Source: Rhodopseudomonas sp. AAP120
Lineage (GTDB): Bacteria > Pseudomonadota > Alphaproteobacteria > Rhizobiales > Xanthobacteraceae
Length of the DNA stretch: 32,633 bases
NCBI RefSeq assembly: GCF_001295845.1
Contig: NZ_LJIC01000177.1
Coordinates: forward strand, 1 to 32,633
Reading direction: 5' to 3'
In this document: piece after piece, positions 22,263 to 30,672 of the stretch
Layout: every line of letters starts with the position of its first letter
Position numbering within the stretch: the first letter of the stretch is position 1
Position numbers and translations under genes: made by a program
Notes under the pieces: model-generated
Seen by the model: the letters and a program-made list of their open reading frames with translations, nothing else
Told to the model about the DNA's origin: nothing
The model's database searches: none

Positions 22263-23452
22263 CGGTTGCCACAGACACCCCGCCCTCGGCGCGGTCGGCC
22301 CCTGAAAAGCCGCGCCCGCGCCCGGCGCGCACGATCCGCTGGTTCATCATCGTTGGCTTGCTTCTGGCGCTGCTGGTCGGCGGAATCGTCGGCTTCAACG
22401 CCTTCCGCAACCACATGATCGCGCAGTTCTTCGCCAACAACAAACCGCCGCCGATCACGGTGTCGGTCGCCGAGGCGAAGTCCGAAGTGGTGCCCAATCT
22501 GCTGACCGCGGTCGGCGATCTCGCCGCCGTGCATCAGGTCAACGTCACCTCCGACGTGTCGGGCCGCATCACCTCGATCATGTTCGAGGCTGGCTCGGAG
22601 GTCGACAAGGGCGCGCCGCTGGTTCAGCTCTACGACGCACCCGATCAGGGCGACCTCGCCAACTACAAGGCCCAGGCCAAGGTCGCCGAGCTGTCGCTCG
22701 ATCGCGCCAAGCAGCTCGCCGCGCGGCAGTTCGGCCCGCAGGCGACGGTCGACCAGGCGCAGGCCGCGTTTGACCAGGCCAATGCCGGTATCGCCAAGAC
22801 CGAGGCGATCATTTCGCAGAAGCTGGTGCGCGCGCCGTTCGACGGCGTGCTCGGTGTCCGCCATGTCGAGGTCGGTCAGTATTTGACCGCCGGGACACAG
22901 ATCGTCACGCTGACCAACCTGGCACAGATCTACGCCAACTTCACCGTGACCGAGAAGGACTCCGGCACGCTGAAGGTCGGTCAGGCGGTGCGGATCAAGG
23001 TCGACGCCTACCCGAACCGCCAGTTCGACGGCAAGATCACCACCATCGAGCCGCAGATCTCGGCGGACACCCGCAACATCAGGGTGCAGGCCACGCTGGA
23101 CAATCCGGGGCACGTGCTGAAGCCGGGCATGTTTGCCACCACCACGGTGGTGCTGCCGGACAAGCCGGCGGTGATCACCGTGCCGGAGACCGCTGTCGAC
23201 TACACGCTGTACGGCGACTCCGTGTACCTGATCCACGAGGAGAAGGCGCAGGACGACAAGACCAACCTCACCGCGGTGCGCACCTTCGTCCGCACCGGCG
23301 AGCGGATCGGCGGCCGTGCGGTGATCCTCAGCGGCGTCAAGCCGGGCGATCGCGTCGTCGCCGTCGGCCAGCTGAAGCTGCAGTCGGGTGCCGCGGTGGC
23401 GATCTCGAAGGATCCGCTGCCGCCCACCCCCGCGACGCCGCCGCGCTACTGA
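22259..23452 (+). CDS. RND efflux periplasmic adaptor
   Basis: A 397-aa membrane-fusion protein. After a basic, proline-rich cytoplasmic tail (about residues 1-25) comes one inner-membrane helix (WFIIVGLLLALLVGGIVGFNAF). The periplasmic part shows the split lipoyl motif (VTSDVSGRITSIMFEAGSEVDKGAPLVQL and VRAPFDGVLGVRHVEVGQYLTAGTQIV), a short coiled coil, the YANFTVTEKDSGTLKVGQAVRI beta-barrel and the membrane-proximal VPETAVDYTLYGDSVYLI segment, as in MdtA/MexH-like adaptors. ATG at 22259 overlaps the regulator's stop; a GTG at 22250 is in frame. It links the RND pump encoded 139 nt downstream to an outer-membrane channel not present here. Confidence 0.92.
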   Translation: MTVATDTPPSARSAPEKPRPRPARTIRWFIIVGLLLALLVGGIVGFNAFRNHMIAQFFANNKPPPITVSVAEAKSEVVPNLLTAVGDLAAVHQVNVTSDVSGRITSIMFEAGSEVDKGAPLVQLYDAPDQGDLANYKAQAKVAELSLDRAKQLAARQFGPQATVDQAQAAFDQANAGIAKTEAIISQKLVRAPFDGVLGVRHVEVGQYLTAGTQIVTLTNLAQIYANFTVTEKDSGTLKVGQAVRIKVDAYPNRQFDGKITTIEPQISADTRNIRVQATLDNPGHVLKPGMFATTTVVLPDKPAVITVPETAVDYTLYGDSVYLIHEEKAQDDKTNLTAVRTFVRTGERIGGRAVILSGVKPGDRVVAVGQLKLQSGAAVAISKDPLPPTPATPPRY

Positions 23453-23591
23453 GCCAAGGGCAGGCGGCGCCTCAAGCGCGCTGCCGCCCGCATGAACAGG
23501 TCCGGCCGGCGATCGGCGCCGTCCGGGATCCACTGATCAACCGCACTGTCGCAGCGCGTCGCGCGCGAGGAGTGCGCCACGGAGCGTCCGG

Positions 23592-26500
23592 ATGGTCATC
23601 ACCGATATCTTCATCAAGCGGCCGGTGCTGTCGCTCGTGGTCAGCATGCTGATCCTGCTGATCGGCTTCCGCGCGGCGATGACGCTGCCGATCCGGCAGT
23701 ATCCGAAGCTCTCCAACACCGTGGTGACCATCACCACCACCTATCCGGGTGCGTCGCCGGACCTGATGCAGGGCTTCATCACCACGCCGCTCGAGCAGGC
23801 GGTGGCCTCGGCCGAAGGCGTCGACTACATCACCTCGGCCTCGACCCAGGGCCAGAGCCTGATCACGGTCTACGTCAAACTGAACTTCGATCCCAATCAG
23901 GCTCTCACCGAGGTGCTCGCCAAGGTCAATTCGGTCAAGTACCTGATCCCGAAGGAAGCCAACGATCCGGTGATCGTCAAATCCACCGGCCAGACCACGG
24001 CCGTGATGTATATCGGCTTCGCCAGTAACGAGTTGTCCGGGTCGGCGATCTCCGACTATCTGACGCGCGTGGTGCAGCCGGTGCTGTCGACGGTCGATGG
24101 CGTGGCGTCGGCCGACATTCTTGGCGGCCAGACCTTCGCGATGCGGATCTGGCTCGATCCGGTGCGGATGGCCGGCCGCGGGGTGGCGGCGTCCGACATC
24201 TCGGCCGCCATCGCGGCTAACAACTTCCAGGCGGCCGCGGGTCAGACCAAGGGCTATCTGACGGTTTCCAACATCACCACCAACACCGACCTGCAGAACG
24301 TCGATCAGTTCAAACGGATGATCGTCAAGGCGCAGGGCGGCGGCTTCGTGCGCATGGAGGACGTCGCCACGGTCGAACTCGCCGCGCAGAGCACCGATAG
24401 CAGCGTGGCGTTCTCCGGCGAGCGCGCGATCTTCATCGGCGTTCAGGCGACGCCGCAGGGCAACCCGCTCAACATCGTCACCGGCGTCCGCGCACTGTTC
24501 CCCGAGATCGAGCGCAACCTGCCGCCGTCGATGACCATGAAGGTCGCCTACGACTCGACCAAGTTCATCCGCTCGTCGATCGACGAGGTGGAGAAGACGC
24601 TGATCGAGGCGGTGGGCATCGTCATCGTGGTGATCTTCCTGTTCCTCGCCTCGCTGCGCTCCGTGATCATTCCGGTGGTGACGATCCCGCTGTCGCTGAT
24701 CGGCGTCTGCACCGCGATGCTGGCGCTCGGCTTCTCGATCAATCTGTTGACGCTGCTGGCGATGGTGCTGGCGATCGGTCTCGTGGTCGACGACGCCATC
24801 GTGGTGGTGGAGAACATCCATCGACATCTGGAGGAGGGCAAGAGTCCGGTCCAGGCCTCGCTGATCGGCGCCCGCGAGATCGTCGGGCCGGTGATCTCGA
24901 TGACCATCACGCTGGCGGCGGTGTACGCTCCGATCGGCTTCCTCGGCGGTCTCACCGGTGCACTGTTCCGCGAATTTGCCTTCACGCTCGCCGGCTCGGT
25001 GATCGTCTCCGGCGTCATCGCGCTGACGCTGTCGCCGATGATGTGCTCGGTGCTGCTCAAGCATCAGGAGAGCCAGGGCTGGTTCGCCCGCAAGGTCGAC
25101 TCGGTGTTCGGCGCAGTCACTCGTTGGTACGGCCGTCAGCTCGACCGGTCGCTCGACTATCGGCCGATCACCGCGCTGTTCGCCGTGGTCATCCTCGGGC
25201 TCGTCGGTTTCATGTACATGAACACCTCGAAGGAGCTGGCGCCCGAAGAGGACCAGGGCATCGTGTTCGCGGTGACCAAGGGCCCGAAATACGCCAACAT
25301 CGACTACGCCAATTTCTACGGCGAAAAGCTCGACGCGGCCTATGCCAAGTTCCCCGAAACGGACCTTCGCTTCATCCTCAACGGCACCAGCGGGCCGAAC
25401 AACGGCATCGCCGGCATGCTGCTGAAGCCGTGGGACGAGCGCAAGCGGACCGCGATGCAGCTCAAGCCGCTGGTGCAGGCCGAGCTCAGCAAGATCGAGG
25501 GCGTCAACGCCTTCGCCTTCAACCTGCCGCCGCTGCCGGGCGGGCCGGGCGGCCTGCCGATCCAGATGGTGATCAACTCCACCGCCGGTTTCCGCGCGGT
25601 CTATGAGGAGATGGTCAAGCTCAAGGATGCGGCGCGCAAGAGCGGCCTGTTCATCGTCAGCGACAGCGACCTCGACTTCAACCAGCCGGTGGTCCGCGTG
25701 ACGATCGATCGCACCAAGGCGAGCGACCTCGGCGTCAACATGCAGCGCCTCGGCTCGACGCTGGCGACTCTGCTCGGCGGCAACTACGTCAACCGCTTCA
25801 ACCTGGAAGGCCGGTCGTATCAGGTGATTCCGCAGGTGCCGCGCATCGACCGGCTGACGCCGCAGTCGCTCGACGGCTACTATGTGGCGAGCGCGTCCGG
25901 CCAGCAGATCCCTCTGTCGACCCTGGTGTCGATCGAGACCGCCACCGATCCGAACGCGCTGTCGCACTACAACCAGCTCAACTCCGCTACCTTCCAGGCG
26001 GTGCCGATGCCGGGCGTCACCGTCGGTCAGGCCGTGGACTTCCTCGAGAAGCAGGCGAAGAACCTGCCGACCGGGTTCGGCCACGACTATCTGGCCGACG
26101 CGCGGCAATACGTGCAGGAGGGCAATCAGCTCGCCATCACCTTCGGCTTCGCGCTGATCATCATCTTCCTGGTGCTGGCCGCGCAGTTCGAGAGCTTGCG
26201 CGATCCGCTGGTGATCATGATCACGGTGCCGATGGCGATCTGCGGCGCGCTGATCCCGCTGTTCTTCGGCGTGGCGACGATCAACATCTACACCCAGGTC
26301 GGTCTGCTGACGCTGGTCGGGCTGATCTCTAAGCACGGCATCCTGATGGTCGAGTTCGCCCGCGAACTGCAGATCAAGGAGGCGCTCGACAAGCGCACCG
26401 CGATCGAGCAGGCGGCGCGGGTCCGGCTGCGGCCGATCCTGATGACCACGGCCGCGATGGTCACCGGCCTGCTGCCGCTGCTCACCGCGTCGGGCGCCGG

Positions 26501-26696
26501 CGCCGCCAGCCGGTTCTCGATCGGCCTCGTGGTCGTCTCCGGCATGATGATCGGCACACTGTTCACCCTGTTCGTGCTGCCCGCGGTCTATGTGGCGATC
26601 GGCACCGACCATCGTGCCGCGATGGAGTCCGATCGCGCCAAGCAGATCGAAGACTACGAAATGGAGCACGCCTCACCATCGCTCAAGCCCACCTGA
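23592..26696 (+). CDS. HAE1-type RND efflux pump
   Basis: A 1034-aa inner-membrane proton-driven exporter of the AcrB/MdtB/MexI class. It has two six-helix halves with large periplasmic loops. Proton-relay residues are intact: D400-D401 in GLVVDDAIVVVENI (helix 4) and K914 in GLISKHGILMVEFA (helix 10). The N-terminus (ITDIFIKRPVLSLVVSMLILLIG) and FKRMIVKAQGGGFVRMEDVATVEL porter segment fit the family, and the length is usual. ATG at 23592 has ACGGAG upstream. The 139-nt gap from the adaptor is long for an operon but has no terminator with a T-run. The substrate is probably a hydrophobic or cationic toxicant; no TolC-like gene is seen here, so a shared channel is inferred. Confidence 0.94.
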   Translation: MVITDIFIKRPVLSLVVSMLILLIGFRAAMTLPIRQYPKLSNTVVTITTTYPGASPDLMQGFITTPLEQAVASAEGVDYITSASTQGQSLITVYVKLNFDPNQALTEVLAKVNSVKYLIPKEANDPVIVKSTGQTTAVMYIGFASNELSGSAISDYLTRVVQPVLSTVDGVASADILGGQTFAMRIWLDPVRMAGRGVAASDISAAIAANNFQAAAGQTKGYLTVSNITTNTDLQNVDQFKRMIVKAQGGGFVRMEDVATVELAAQSTDSSVAFSGERAIFIGVQATPQGNPLNIVTGVRALFPEIERNLPPSMTMKVAYDSTKFIRSSIDEVEKTLIEAVGIVIVVIFLFLASLRSVIIPVVTIPLSLIGVCTAMLALGFSINLLTLLAMVLAIGLVVDDAIVVVENIHRHLEEGKSPVQASLIGAREIVGPVISMTITLAAVYAPIGFLGGLTGALFREFAFTLAGSVIVSGVIALTLSPMMCSVLLKHQESQGWFARKVDSVFGAVTRWYGRQLDRSLDYRPITALFAVVILGLVGFMYMNTSKELAPEEDQGIVFAVTKGPKYANIDYANFYGEKLDAAYAKFPETDLRFILNGTSGPNNGIAGMLLKPWDERKRTAMQLKPLVQAELSKIEGVNAFAFNLPPLPGGPGGLPIQMVINSTAGFRAVYEEMVKLKDAARKSGLFIVSDSDLDFNQPVVRVTIDRTKASDLGVNMQRLGSTLATLLGGNYVNRFNLEGRSYQVIPQVPRIDRLTPQSLDGYYVASASGQQIPLSTLVSIETATDPNALSHYNQLNSATFQAVPMPGVTVGQAVDFLEKQAKNLPTGFGHDYLADARQYVQEGNQLAITFGFALIIIFLVLAAQFESLRDPLVIMITVPMAICGALIPLFFGVATINIYTQVGLLTLVGLISKHGILMVEFARELQIKEALDKRTAIEQAARVRLRPILMTTAAMVTGLLPLLTASGAGAASRFSIGLVVVSGMMIGTLFTLFVLPAVYVAIGTDHRAAMESDRAKQIEDYEMEHASPSLKPT

Positions 26697-27083
26697 GACG
26701 AGCCCAAGAAGGGTTAGAGCGGCGGTCTCGTCCGTCTTGGCGAGCGAAGCAATCCAAAGACTCCTTGCACGGAGCTTGATTGTTTCGTGTCGGAGCCTGT
26801 ACTCGGACGGCGCGATGCGCCGATCCGGGTATCTCTTCGCAATGACGCCGTCGCGTCATGCGATCGATTGTCACGTCTTATCGGCTTGCGGTAGTTCGGC
26901 TTATGCTGGCCGAACAAGCTTTCGTCTGACGTAACGCGATTGCGGCAAGCCCGGGCCGCTTGCAACCTTGTGGCTGCATGTCCCGCATCGAACCGGGGTC
27001 GATGGTCGCACGTATGCGAATTTGCCGCCTCGGGGAATCTCGGCTGTTTGCGGAATCGCACCGGTCTGCTTAGCTGATGCAGC
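26697..27083. other. Intergenic region after the RND pump
   Basis: These 387 nt contain the decayed palindromic repeat at 26731-26847 and then about 230 nt leading to the FAD oxidoreductase. A weak -35/-10-like pair (TTGCGG at 27048 and TAGCTG at 27071) precedes the ATG at 27084. No gene with a supported start is seen on either strand. Confidence 0.5.
26731..26847. repeat. Decayed, expanded copy of the GTCATTGCGAG repeat
   Basis: The left side (CCGTCTTGGCGAGCGAAGC, AATCC) and centre (TTGCACGGAGCTTGATTGTTTCGT) follow the element seen at 1705-1788. The right arm TTCGCAATGACG is separated from the centre by about 35 additional bases (CGGAGCCTGTACTCGGACGG and onward, including a GGCGCGATGCGCC-like palindrome). 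It looks like an old copy broken by an insertion or by fusion with another repeat. Confidence 0.65.
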
Positions 27084-28334
27084 ATGAAACACGAGACTGA
27101 TGTTCTGGTGCTTGGGGCCGGCATGGTCGGCGTCAGCGCGGCGTTGCATCTGCAGCAGCGTGGCCGCGACGTGGTGCTGGTCGATCGCAACGCCGCGGCC
27201 GGCGACGAGACCAGCTACGGCAATGCAGGGCTGATCGAGGTCGCCTCGGTGCAGCCCTATCTGTTTCCGCGCGATCTCGGCCATCTGCTGCGCTACGCAC
27301 TCAACCGCTCGGCCGACGTGCACTACCATCTGTCCGGTCTGCCCGAATTCCTTCCGTGGCTGGTGCGCTATTTTATGGCGTCTTCGCCGGAGTCGGCCGC
27401 GCGCATCGCCAAGGCGGCGTTGCCGCTGATACGGCAAAGCCTCGCCGAGCACGAGGCGCTCATCGCCGAGGCGGGCGTGCCTGAGTTGCTGCGCAAGACC
27501 GGCTGGATCAAGCTGTTCCGCACCGAGCAGTCGTTCGGCAAGAGCGTCGCCGAACTCGACGGCGTCAAGCGCTTCGGCGTCACCGCCGACGTGCTGGACG
27601 ATGCGGCGATCGCCGCCCGCGAGCCGAACCTGATGGGACGTTTTGCCGGCGCGATCCATTGGCTCGAGCCCGGCTTCATTCCCGATCCCGGTGCGCTGGT
27701 GAAAGCCTATGCGGCGCTGTTCGCCCGCAAGGGCGGACGCTTTCTGCGCGGCGATGCCCATACGCTGCATCAGCAGGCCGGCGGCTGGCGCATCACCACC
27801 GACGACGGCGTCGTTTCGGCGCGCGAGGTCGTGGTGACGCTCGGGCCGTGGTCCGATCTGGTGTTCAAGCCGCTCGGCTATCGCATCCCGCTGGGCGTCA
27901 AGCGCGGTTATCACCAGCATTTCGCGCCGCGCGGCAACGCGGTGCTGCAGCATCCGGTGCTCGACGCCGATCGCGGCTACTTGCTGGCGCCGATGAATCG
28001 CGGCATCCGCCTGACCACCGGCGCGGAGTTCGCGCGCCGCGACGCGCCGCCGACACCGGTACAAGTGACGCGCGCGCGTGCGCTGGCGCGCGATCTGTTT
28101 CCGCTCGGCGACGCCATCGAACAGCAGCCGTGGATGGGCGCGCGGCCGTGCCTGCCCGACATGCTGCCGGTGATCGGCAAGGCGCCGCGCCACGAGGGGC
28201 TGTGGTTCGACTTCGGCCATCAGCATCACGGCCTGACGCTCGGCCCGGTGACGGGGCGGCTGCTCGCCGACATGATGACGGGCGCGGAGCCGTTCGCAGA
28301 TCCCAAGCCGTTTGCGCTCGAACGTTTCGGTTGA
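27084..28334 (+). CDS. FAD-dependent oxidoreductase, D-amino-acid dehydrogenase (DadA) type
   Basis: A 416-aa protein of the DAO superfamily. The N-terminal FAD motif is VLVLGAGMVGVSAALHLQQRGRDVVLVDRN, followed by GDETSYGNAGLIEVASVQPYLFPRD as in DadA-like enzymes; a second conserved block is WMGARPCLPDMLPVIGKAP and the C-terminal FAD contact is FDFGHQHHGLTLGPVTGRLLADMM. Such enzymes oxidise a D-amino acid or related amine and pass electrons to the quinone pool; the substrate is not certain. It starts with ATG at 27084 with no evident ribosome site. It is alone in its transcription unit: the pump lies 387 nt upstream and the next gene 170 nt downstream. Confidence 0.88.
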   Translation: MKHETDVLVLGAGMVGVSAALHLQQRGRDVVLVDRNAAAGDETSYGNAGLIEVASVQPYLFPRDLGHLLRYALNRSADVHYHLSGLPEFLPWLVRYFMASSPESAARIAKAALPLIRQSLAEHEALIAEAGVPELLRKTGWIKLFRTEQSFGKSVAELDGVKRFGVTADVLDDAAIAAREPNLMGRFAGAIHWLEPGFIPDPGALVKAYAALFARKGGRFLRGDAHTLHQQAGGWRITTDDGVVSAREVVVTLGPWSDLVFKPLGYRIPLGVKRGYHQHFAPRGNAVLQHPVLDADRGYLLAPMNRGIRLTTGAEFARRDAPPTPVQVTRARALARDLFPLGDAIEQQPWMGARPCLPDMLPVIGKAPRHEGLWFDFGHQHHGLTLGPVTGRLLADMMTGAEPFADPKPFALERFG

Positions 28335-28504
28335 GGCTCGCGGGCCACGCCTCGGATTGCTTGCATCGCCCCGGGAGTCGCGGCGATACTGCGCGCGTTC
28401 AGGATGCTCCGCGGGGCGTCGCTGGGACGTCCTTCGGGCGTATCGTCGCAGCGGACAACAATTCGCAGCGCTGACACGCCCTCCTGCCAAAGTCTGGAGC
28501 GGCC

Positions 28505-28759
28505 ATGAAAGTCAACGTCGAGATCGATTGCACCCCTGATGAAGCGCGGGCCTTTTTCGGCCTGCCAAACGTGCAGCCGATGCAGAACGCGGTGATGGAC
28601 AAGCTGCAGCAGCAGATGATGTCGAACATCGAGAAGGTCTCGCCGGAAGCGCTGATGCAGAGCTGGTTCACCTTCGATCCGAAGATCGCCGAGCGTTTTC
28701 AGGACATGTTCGTGACCATGGCGGGCCTCGGCAGCACGCTGCCGAAGGACAAGAAGTAA
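28505..28759 (+). CDS. DUF6489-like small protein of the PHA cluster
   Basis: An 84-aa protein that begins KVNVEIDCTPDEARAFFGLPNVQPMQNAVMDKLQQQM and continues with EKVSPEALMQSWFTFDPKIAERFQDMF. The opening VEIDCTPDEAR and FFGLPNVQP, from memory, match DUF6489, a short alphaproteobacterial family of unknown function. It has no signal peptide; the central part is amphipathic and helical, resembling small granule- or membrane-surface proteins. GGAGCGG lies 5 nt before the ATG. It is followed within 20 nt by a hydrolase gene and then the PhaE-like and phasin genes, so a role at polyhydroxyalkanoate granules is suggested by context only. Confidence 0.75.
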   Translation: MKVNVEIDCTPDEARAFFGLPNVQPMQNAVMDKLQQQMMSNIEKVSPEALMQSWFTFDPKIAERFQDMFVTMAGLGSTLPKDKK

Positions 28760-28778
28760 GGAGCCGCAAGGAGGCTGC

Positions 28779-29567
28779 ATGTCGGCTGACGACCGTGCGA
28801 ACGCTCACGATCGCTTACGTCCGCCGAACCTCGCGCTGCTGCTGGCCGAGGCGCGCAGCGTCGTCGAGTTCAATGCCAGCGTGTTGCTGTCGCCGCTGCT
28901 GATGCAGGCGGCGAAGGGCGACGGCCATCCGGTGCTGGTGCTGCCGGGCCTGCTGGCGAGCGATCTGTCGACGGCCCCGCTGCGGCGCTACCTACGCTAT
29001 CTCGGCTATCAGGCGTTCGCCTGGGAGCTCGGCCGCAATCTCGGCGGCGTCTATCGGATGCGCGACCGGGTGCGCCGGCGGCTTGCCGCCGTGCATGCCG
29101 CGACCGGCCGCAAGGTCAGTCTGGTCGGCTGGAGCCTCGGTGGCATCTATGCGCGCGACCTCGCGTTGTATGCACCCGAGACGATCCGCGGCATCGTGAC
29201 ACTCGGCAGCCCGTTCTCCGGCGACATCACCGCCACCCGTGCGCGGCGAGTGTACGAGAAGCTGTCGGGCGAGGAACTCGGTGGCGCCCGGCCGGAGGAT
29301 CTGCAGGCGCTGGCCGGCGACATGCCGGTGCCGACCAGTTCGATCTATTCGCGCACCGACGGCATCGTGAACTGGCGAACTTCTAGGTTGCGACCGTCGC
29401 CGACCGCCGAGAATATCGAAGTCGTTCTGGCGAGCCATATCGGCCTGACCGTGAACGCCGCGGTGCTGTGGGCGATCGCCGACCGGCTGGCGCAGCCCGA
29501 AGGCCGCTTCCGTCCGTTCGAGCGCCGCGGTCCGTTCGCGCTGGCCTATACGCCCGCCGGGCGCTAA
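28779..29567 (+). CDS. Alpha/beta hydrolase of the PHA cluster
   Basis: A 262-aa cytoplasmic alpha/beta-fold hydrolase. The oxyanion region is HPVLVLPGLLASDLS, the nucleophile Ser119 sits in GWSLGG (117-122), and the probable acid and base are D194 (YSRTDGIV) and H220 (ASHIGL). The LVLPG start and Arg-rich lid (YRMRDRVRRRLAAVH) recall lipases and esterases acting on hydrophobic substrates. It lies between the DUF6489 and PhaE-like genes, 19 nt after the former with GGAGG upstream. A PHA depolymerase, oligomer hydrolase or thioesterase role is possible but not shown; the lipase-box Ser replaces the Cys found in PHA synthases, so it is not a standard PhaC. Confidence 0.85.
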   Translation: MSADDRANAHDRLRPPNLALLLAEARSVVEFNASVLLSPLLMQAAKGDGHPVLVLPGLLASDLSTAPLRRYLRYLGYQAFAWELGRNLGGVYRMRDRVRRRLAAVHAATGRKVSLVGWSLGGIYARDLALYAPETIRGIVTLGSPFSGDITATRARRVYEKLSGEELGGARPEDLQALAGDMPVPTSSIYSRTDGIVNWRTSRLRPSPTAENIEVVLASHIGLTVNAAVLWAIADRLAQPEGRFRPFERRGPFALAYTPAGR

Positions 29568-29610
29568 GCGAGCGTCCACGGCATGCCGATATAGATGGCA
29601 GGAGGACACA

Positions 29611-29943
29611 ATGGCCGACAAGGACAACGACCCGGCTGCGGCGTGGCAAGCCATGCTCGGCGAGATGAGCAAGGGTTTCACCACACTGGCCAATCAGGCG
29701 ATGGCCTCGCCCGAGATCGCCAAGGCGGTCGGGCAGGTGAGCGGCGCCACGGCGGAGGCGCAGAAGCAGTTCGGCGCAATGGTGGAGCACTATCTGGCCG
29801 GCCTCAACCTTCCGACTCGCGCCCAGATGGACGATTTCGAGGCCCGCCTGGCGGCGATCGAGGCCAAGCTCGACCGGCTGGTGGCCGCGGTCGGAGACGG
29901 CGCGGCCGGAGCGCCCGGCGGCAAGCCGTCCAGGACGAAGTGA
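29611..29943 (+). CDS. Short PhaE-like, phasin-like protein
   Basis: A 110-aa protein. Residues 11-62 form an amphipathic helix region (AWQAMLGEMSKGFTTLANQAM and onward), followed by NLPTR (66-70) and a heptad-like helix DDFEARLAAIEAKLDRLVAAV. The LPTR plus coiled-coil arrangement is the conserved C-terminal signature of PhaE subunits of class III PHA synthases and of PhaM-like granule proteins, which are usually much longer. The tail is Gly/Ala/Lys-rich. There is no signal peptide. GGAGG lies 6 nt before the ATG. Its place between a hydrolase gene and a phasin gene supports a PHA-granule function, for example binding or activating a PHA synthase encoded elsewhere. Confidence 0.72.
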   Translation: MADKDNDPAAAWQAMLGEMSKGFTTLANQAMASPEIAKAVGQVSGATAEAQKQFGAMVEHYLAGLNLPTRAQMDDFEARLAAIEAKLDRLVAAVGDGAAGAPGGKPSRTK

Positions 29944-30038
29944 GTCTCGACGGCGCGCTAATCCTCATCCCTTGGGATGCCGATGCCTCAGCCAAAAGTC
30001 TGATGATGTAAATCAAAGGCTTAGGCCGATCGTCATTG

Positions 30039-30068
30039 TTGCGTCGCAGCAATTATATTGCAATGCAA
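30039..30068 (+). promoter_or_regulatory. Paired TGC-N3-GCA sites in the phasin promoter
   Basis: Two inverted motifs, TTGCgtcGCAG (30039-30049) and TTGCaatGCAA (30058-30068), have centres 19 nt apart, about two turns of DNA, and flank a -10-like TATATT (30054-30059). TGC/GCA inverted motifs are the type recognised by the PHA-responsive repressor PhaR in other alphaproteobacteria. The phasin start is 84 nt downstream. No convincing -35 box was found. PhaR itself is not encoded in the window. Confidence 0.6.
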
Positions 30069-30151
30069 CATGTTCGATGTCATATTGGGATTGCCCCGGG
30101 CCGATCCCGGACGGGGCAGGACCATAGCTCACAAGAGGATGGACACACCCG

Positions 30152-30640
30152 ATGACTGATACCCATACCGAGAGCCACGAGGCCGCGTTCGATCAGGTCA
30201 AGCAGGCCTTCGCGCCGGTGACCGACGCATTCAAGAATTTCCAGAATCTGGAAGTTCCGGAAGCGACCCGCGACTTCGTCAAGCGCGCCGCCGGCACCGC
30301 CAAGGAAAAGGCTGCCGACCTGCACGCCGGCTCCGAGAAGCTCACCGCGACGATCGAAGAAGCGGTCGCCAATTCGGTCAACGAAGCCGGGCGGATCACC
30401 CGTAGCATTCAGCAGGCGATCCACCACGACACCCAGGCGTTCTTCACCGGCATCGACAAGCTCGCGTCGGCGAAGTCGATCAACGAAGCGGTGCAGATCC
30501 AGTCGGATCTGATTCGCTCGCACGGCGAAGTGCTGGTAGCTCGCGCCAAGTCGGCCAGCGAGTATTTCGGCAAGTTCGCCGCCGACGCCGCCAAGTCGGC
30601 GCAGGACAACCTGTCCAAGACCTTCAGCAAGTCGGCGTGA
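30152..30640 (+). CDS. phaP: Phasin
   Basis: A 162-aa phasin (Phasin_2 family), a surfactant-like protein that coats polyhydroxyalkanoate granules. It is almost entirely helical and amphipathic, without signal peptide: FDQVKQAFAPVTDAFKNFQNLEVPEATRDFVKRAAGTAKEKAADLHAG at the N-terminus, then IQQAIHHDTQAFFTGIDKLASAKSINEAVQIQSDLIRS and FGKFAADAAKSAQDNL near the end, the usual phasin signature. A GGATGGA sequence lies 8 nt before the ATG. It has its own 5' region with candidate PhaR sites and a strong terminator 32 nt after the stop, so it is probably a single-gene transcript that is highly expressed when granules form. The alternative is a MucR/other helical protein, which the motif set makes unlikely. 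Confidence 0.92.
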   Translation: MTDTHTESHEAAFDQVKQAFAPVTDAFKNFQNLEVPEATRDFVKRAAGTAKEKAADLHAGSEKLTATIEEAVANSVNEAGRITRSIQQAIHHDTQAFFTGIDKLASAKSINEAVQIQSDLIRSHGEVLVARAKSASEYFGKFAADAAKSAQDNLSKTFSKSA

Positions 30641-30672
30641 GCCGACGCTGACTGAAGGTCCCCGACGTTCTC

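Noticed and set aside
23472-26669. A 1065-codon open frame on the minus strand
   Set aside because: It lies antisense to the RND pump; its product is a His/Arg/Asp/Gln-rich string without domains, the usual artefact of high-GC third-position bias opposite a real gene.
26901-28490. A 529-codon minus-strand frame opposite the DadA-like gene
   Set aside because: Arg/Gln/His-rich antisense shadow; the opposite strand has a complete FAD enzyme.
28779-29567. The hydrolase as a PHA synthase (PhaC)
   Set aside because: The nucleophile box is G-W-S-L-G-G with Ser119 instead of Cys and the protein is far shorter than PhaC.
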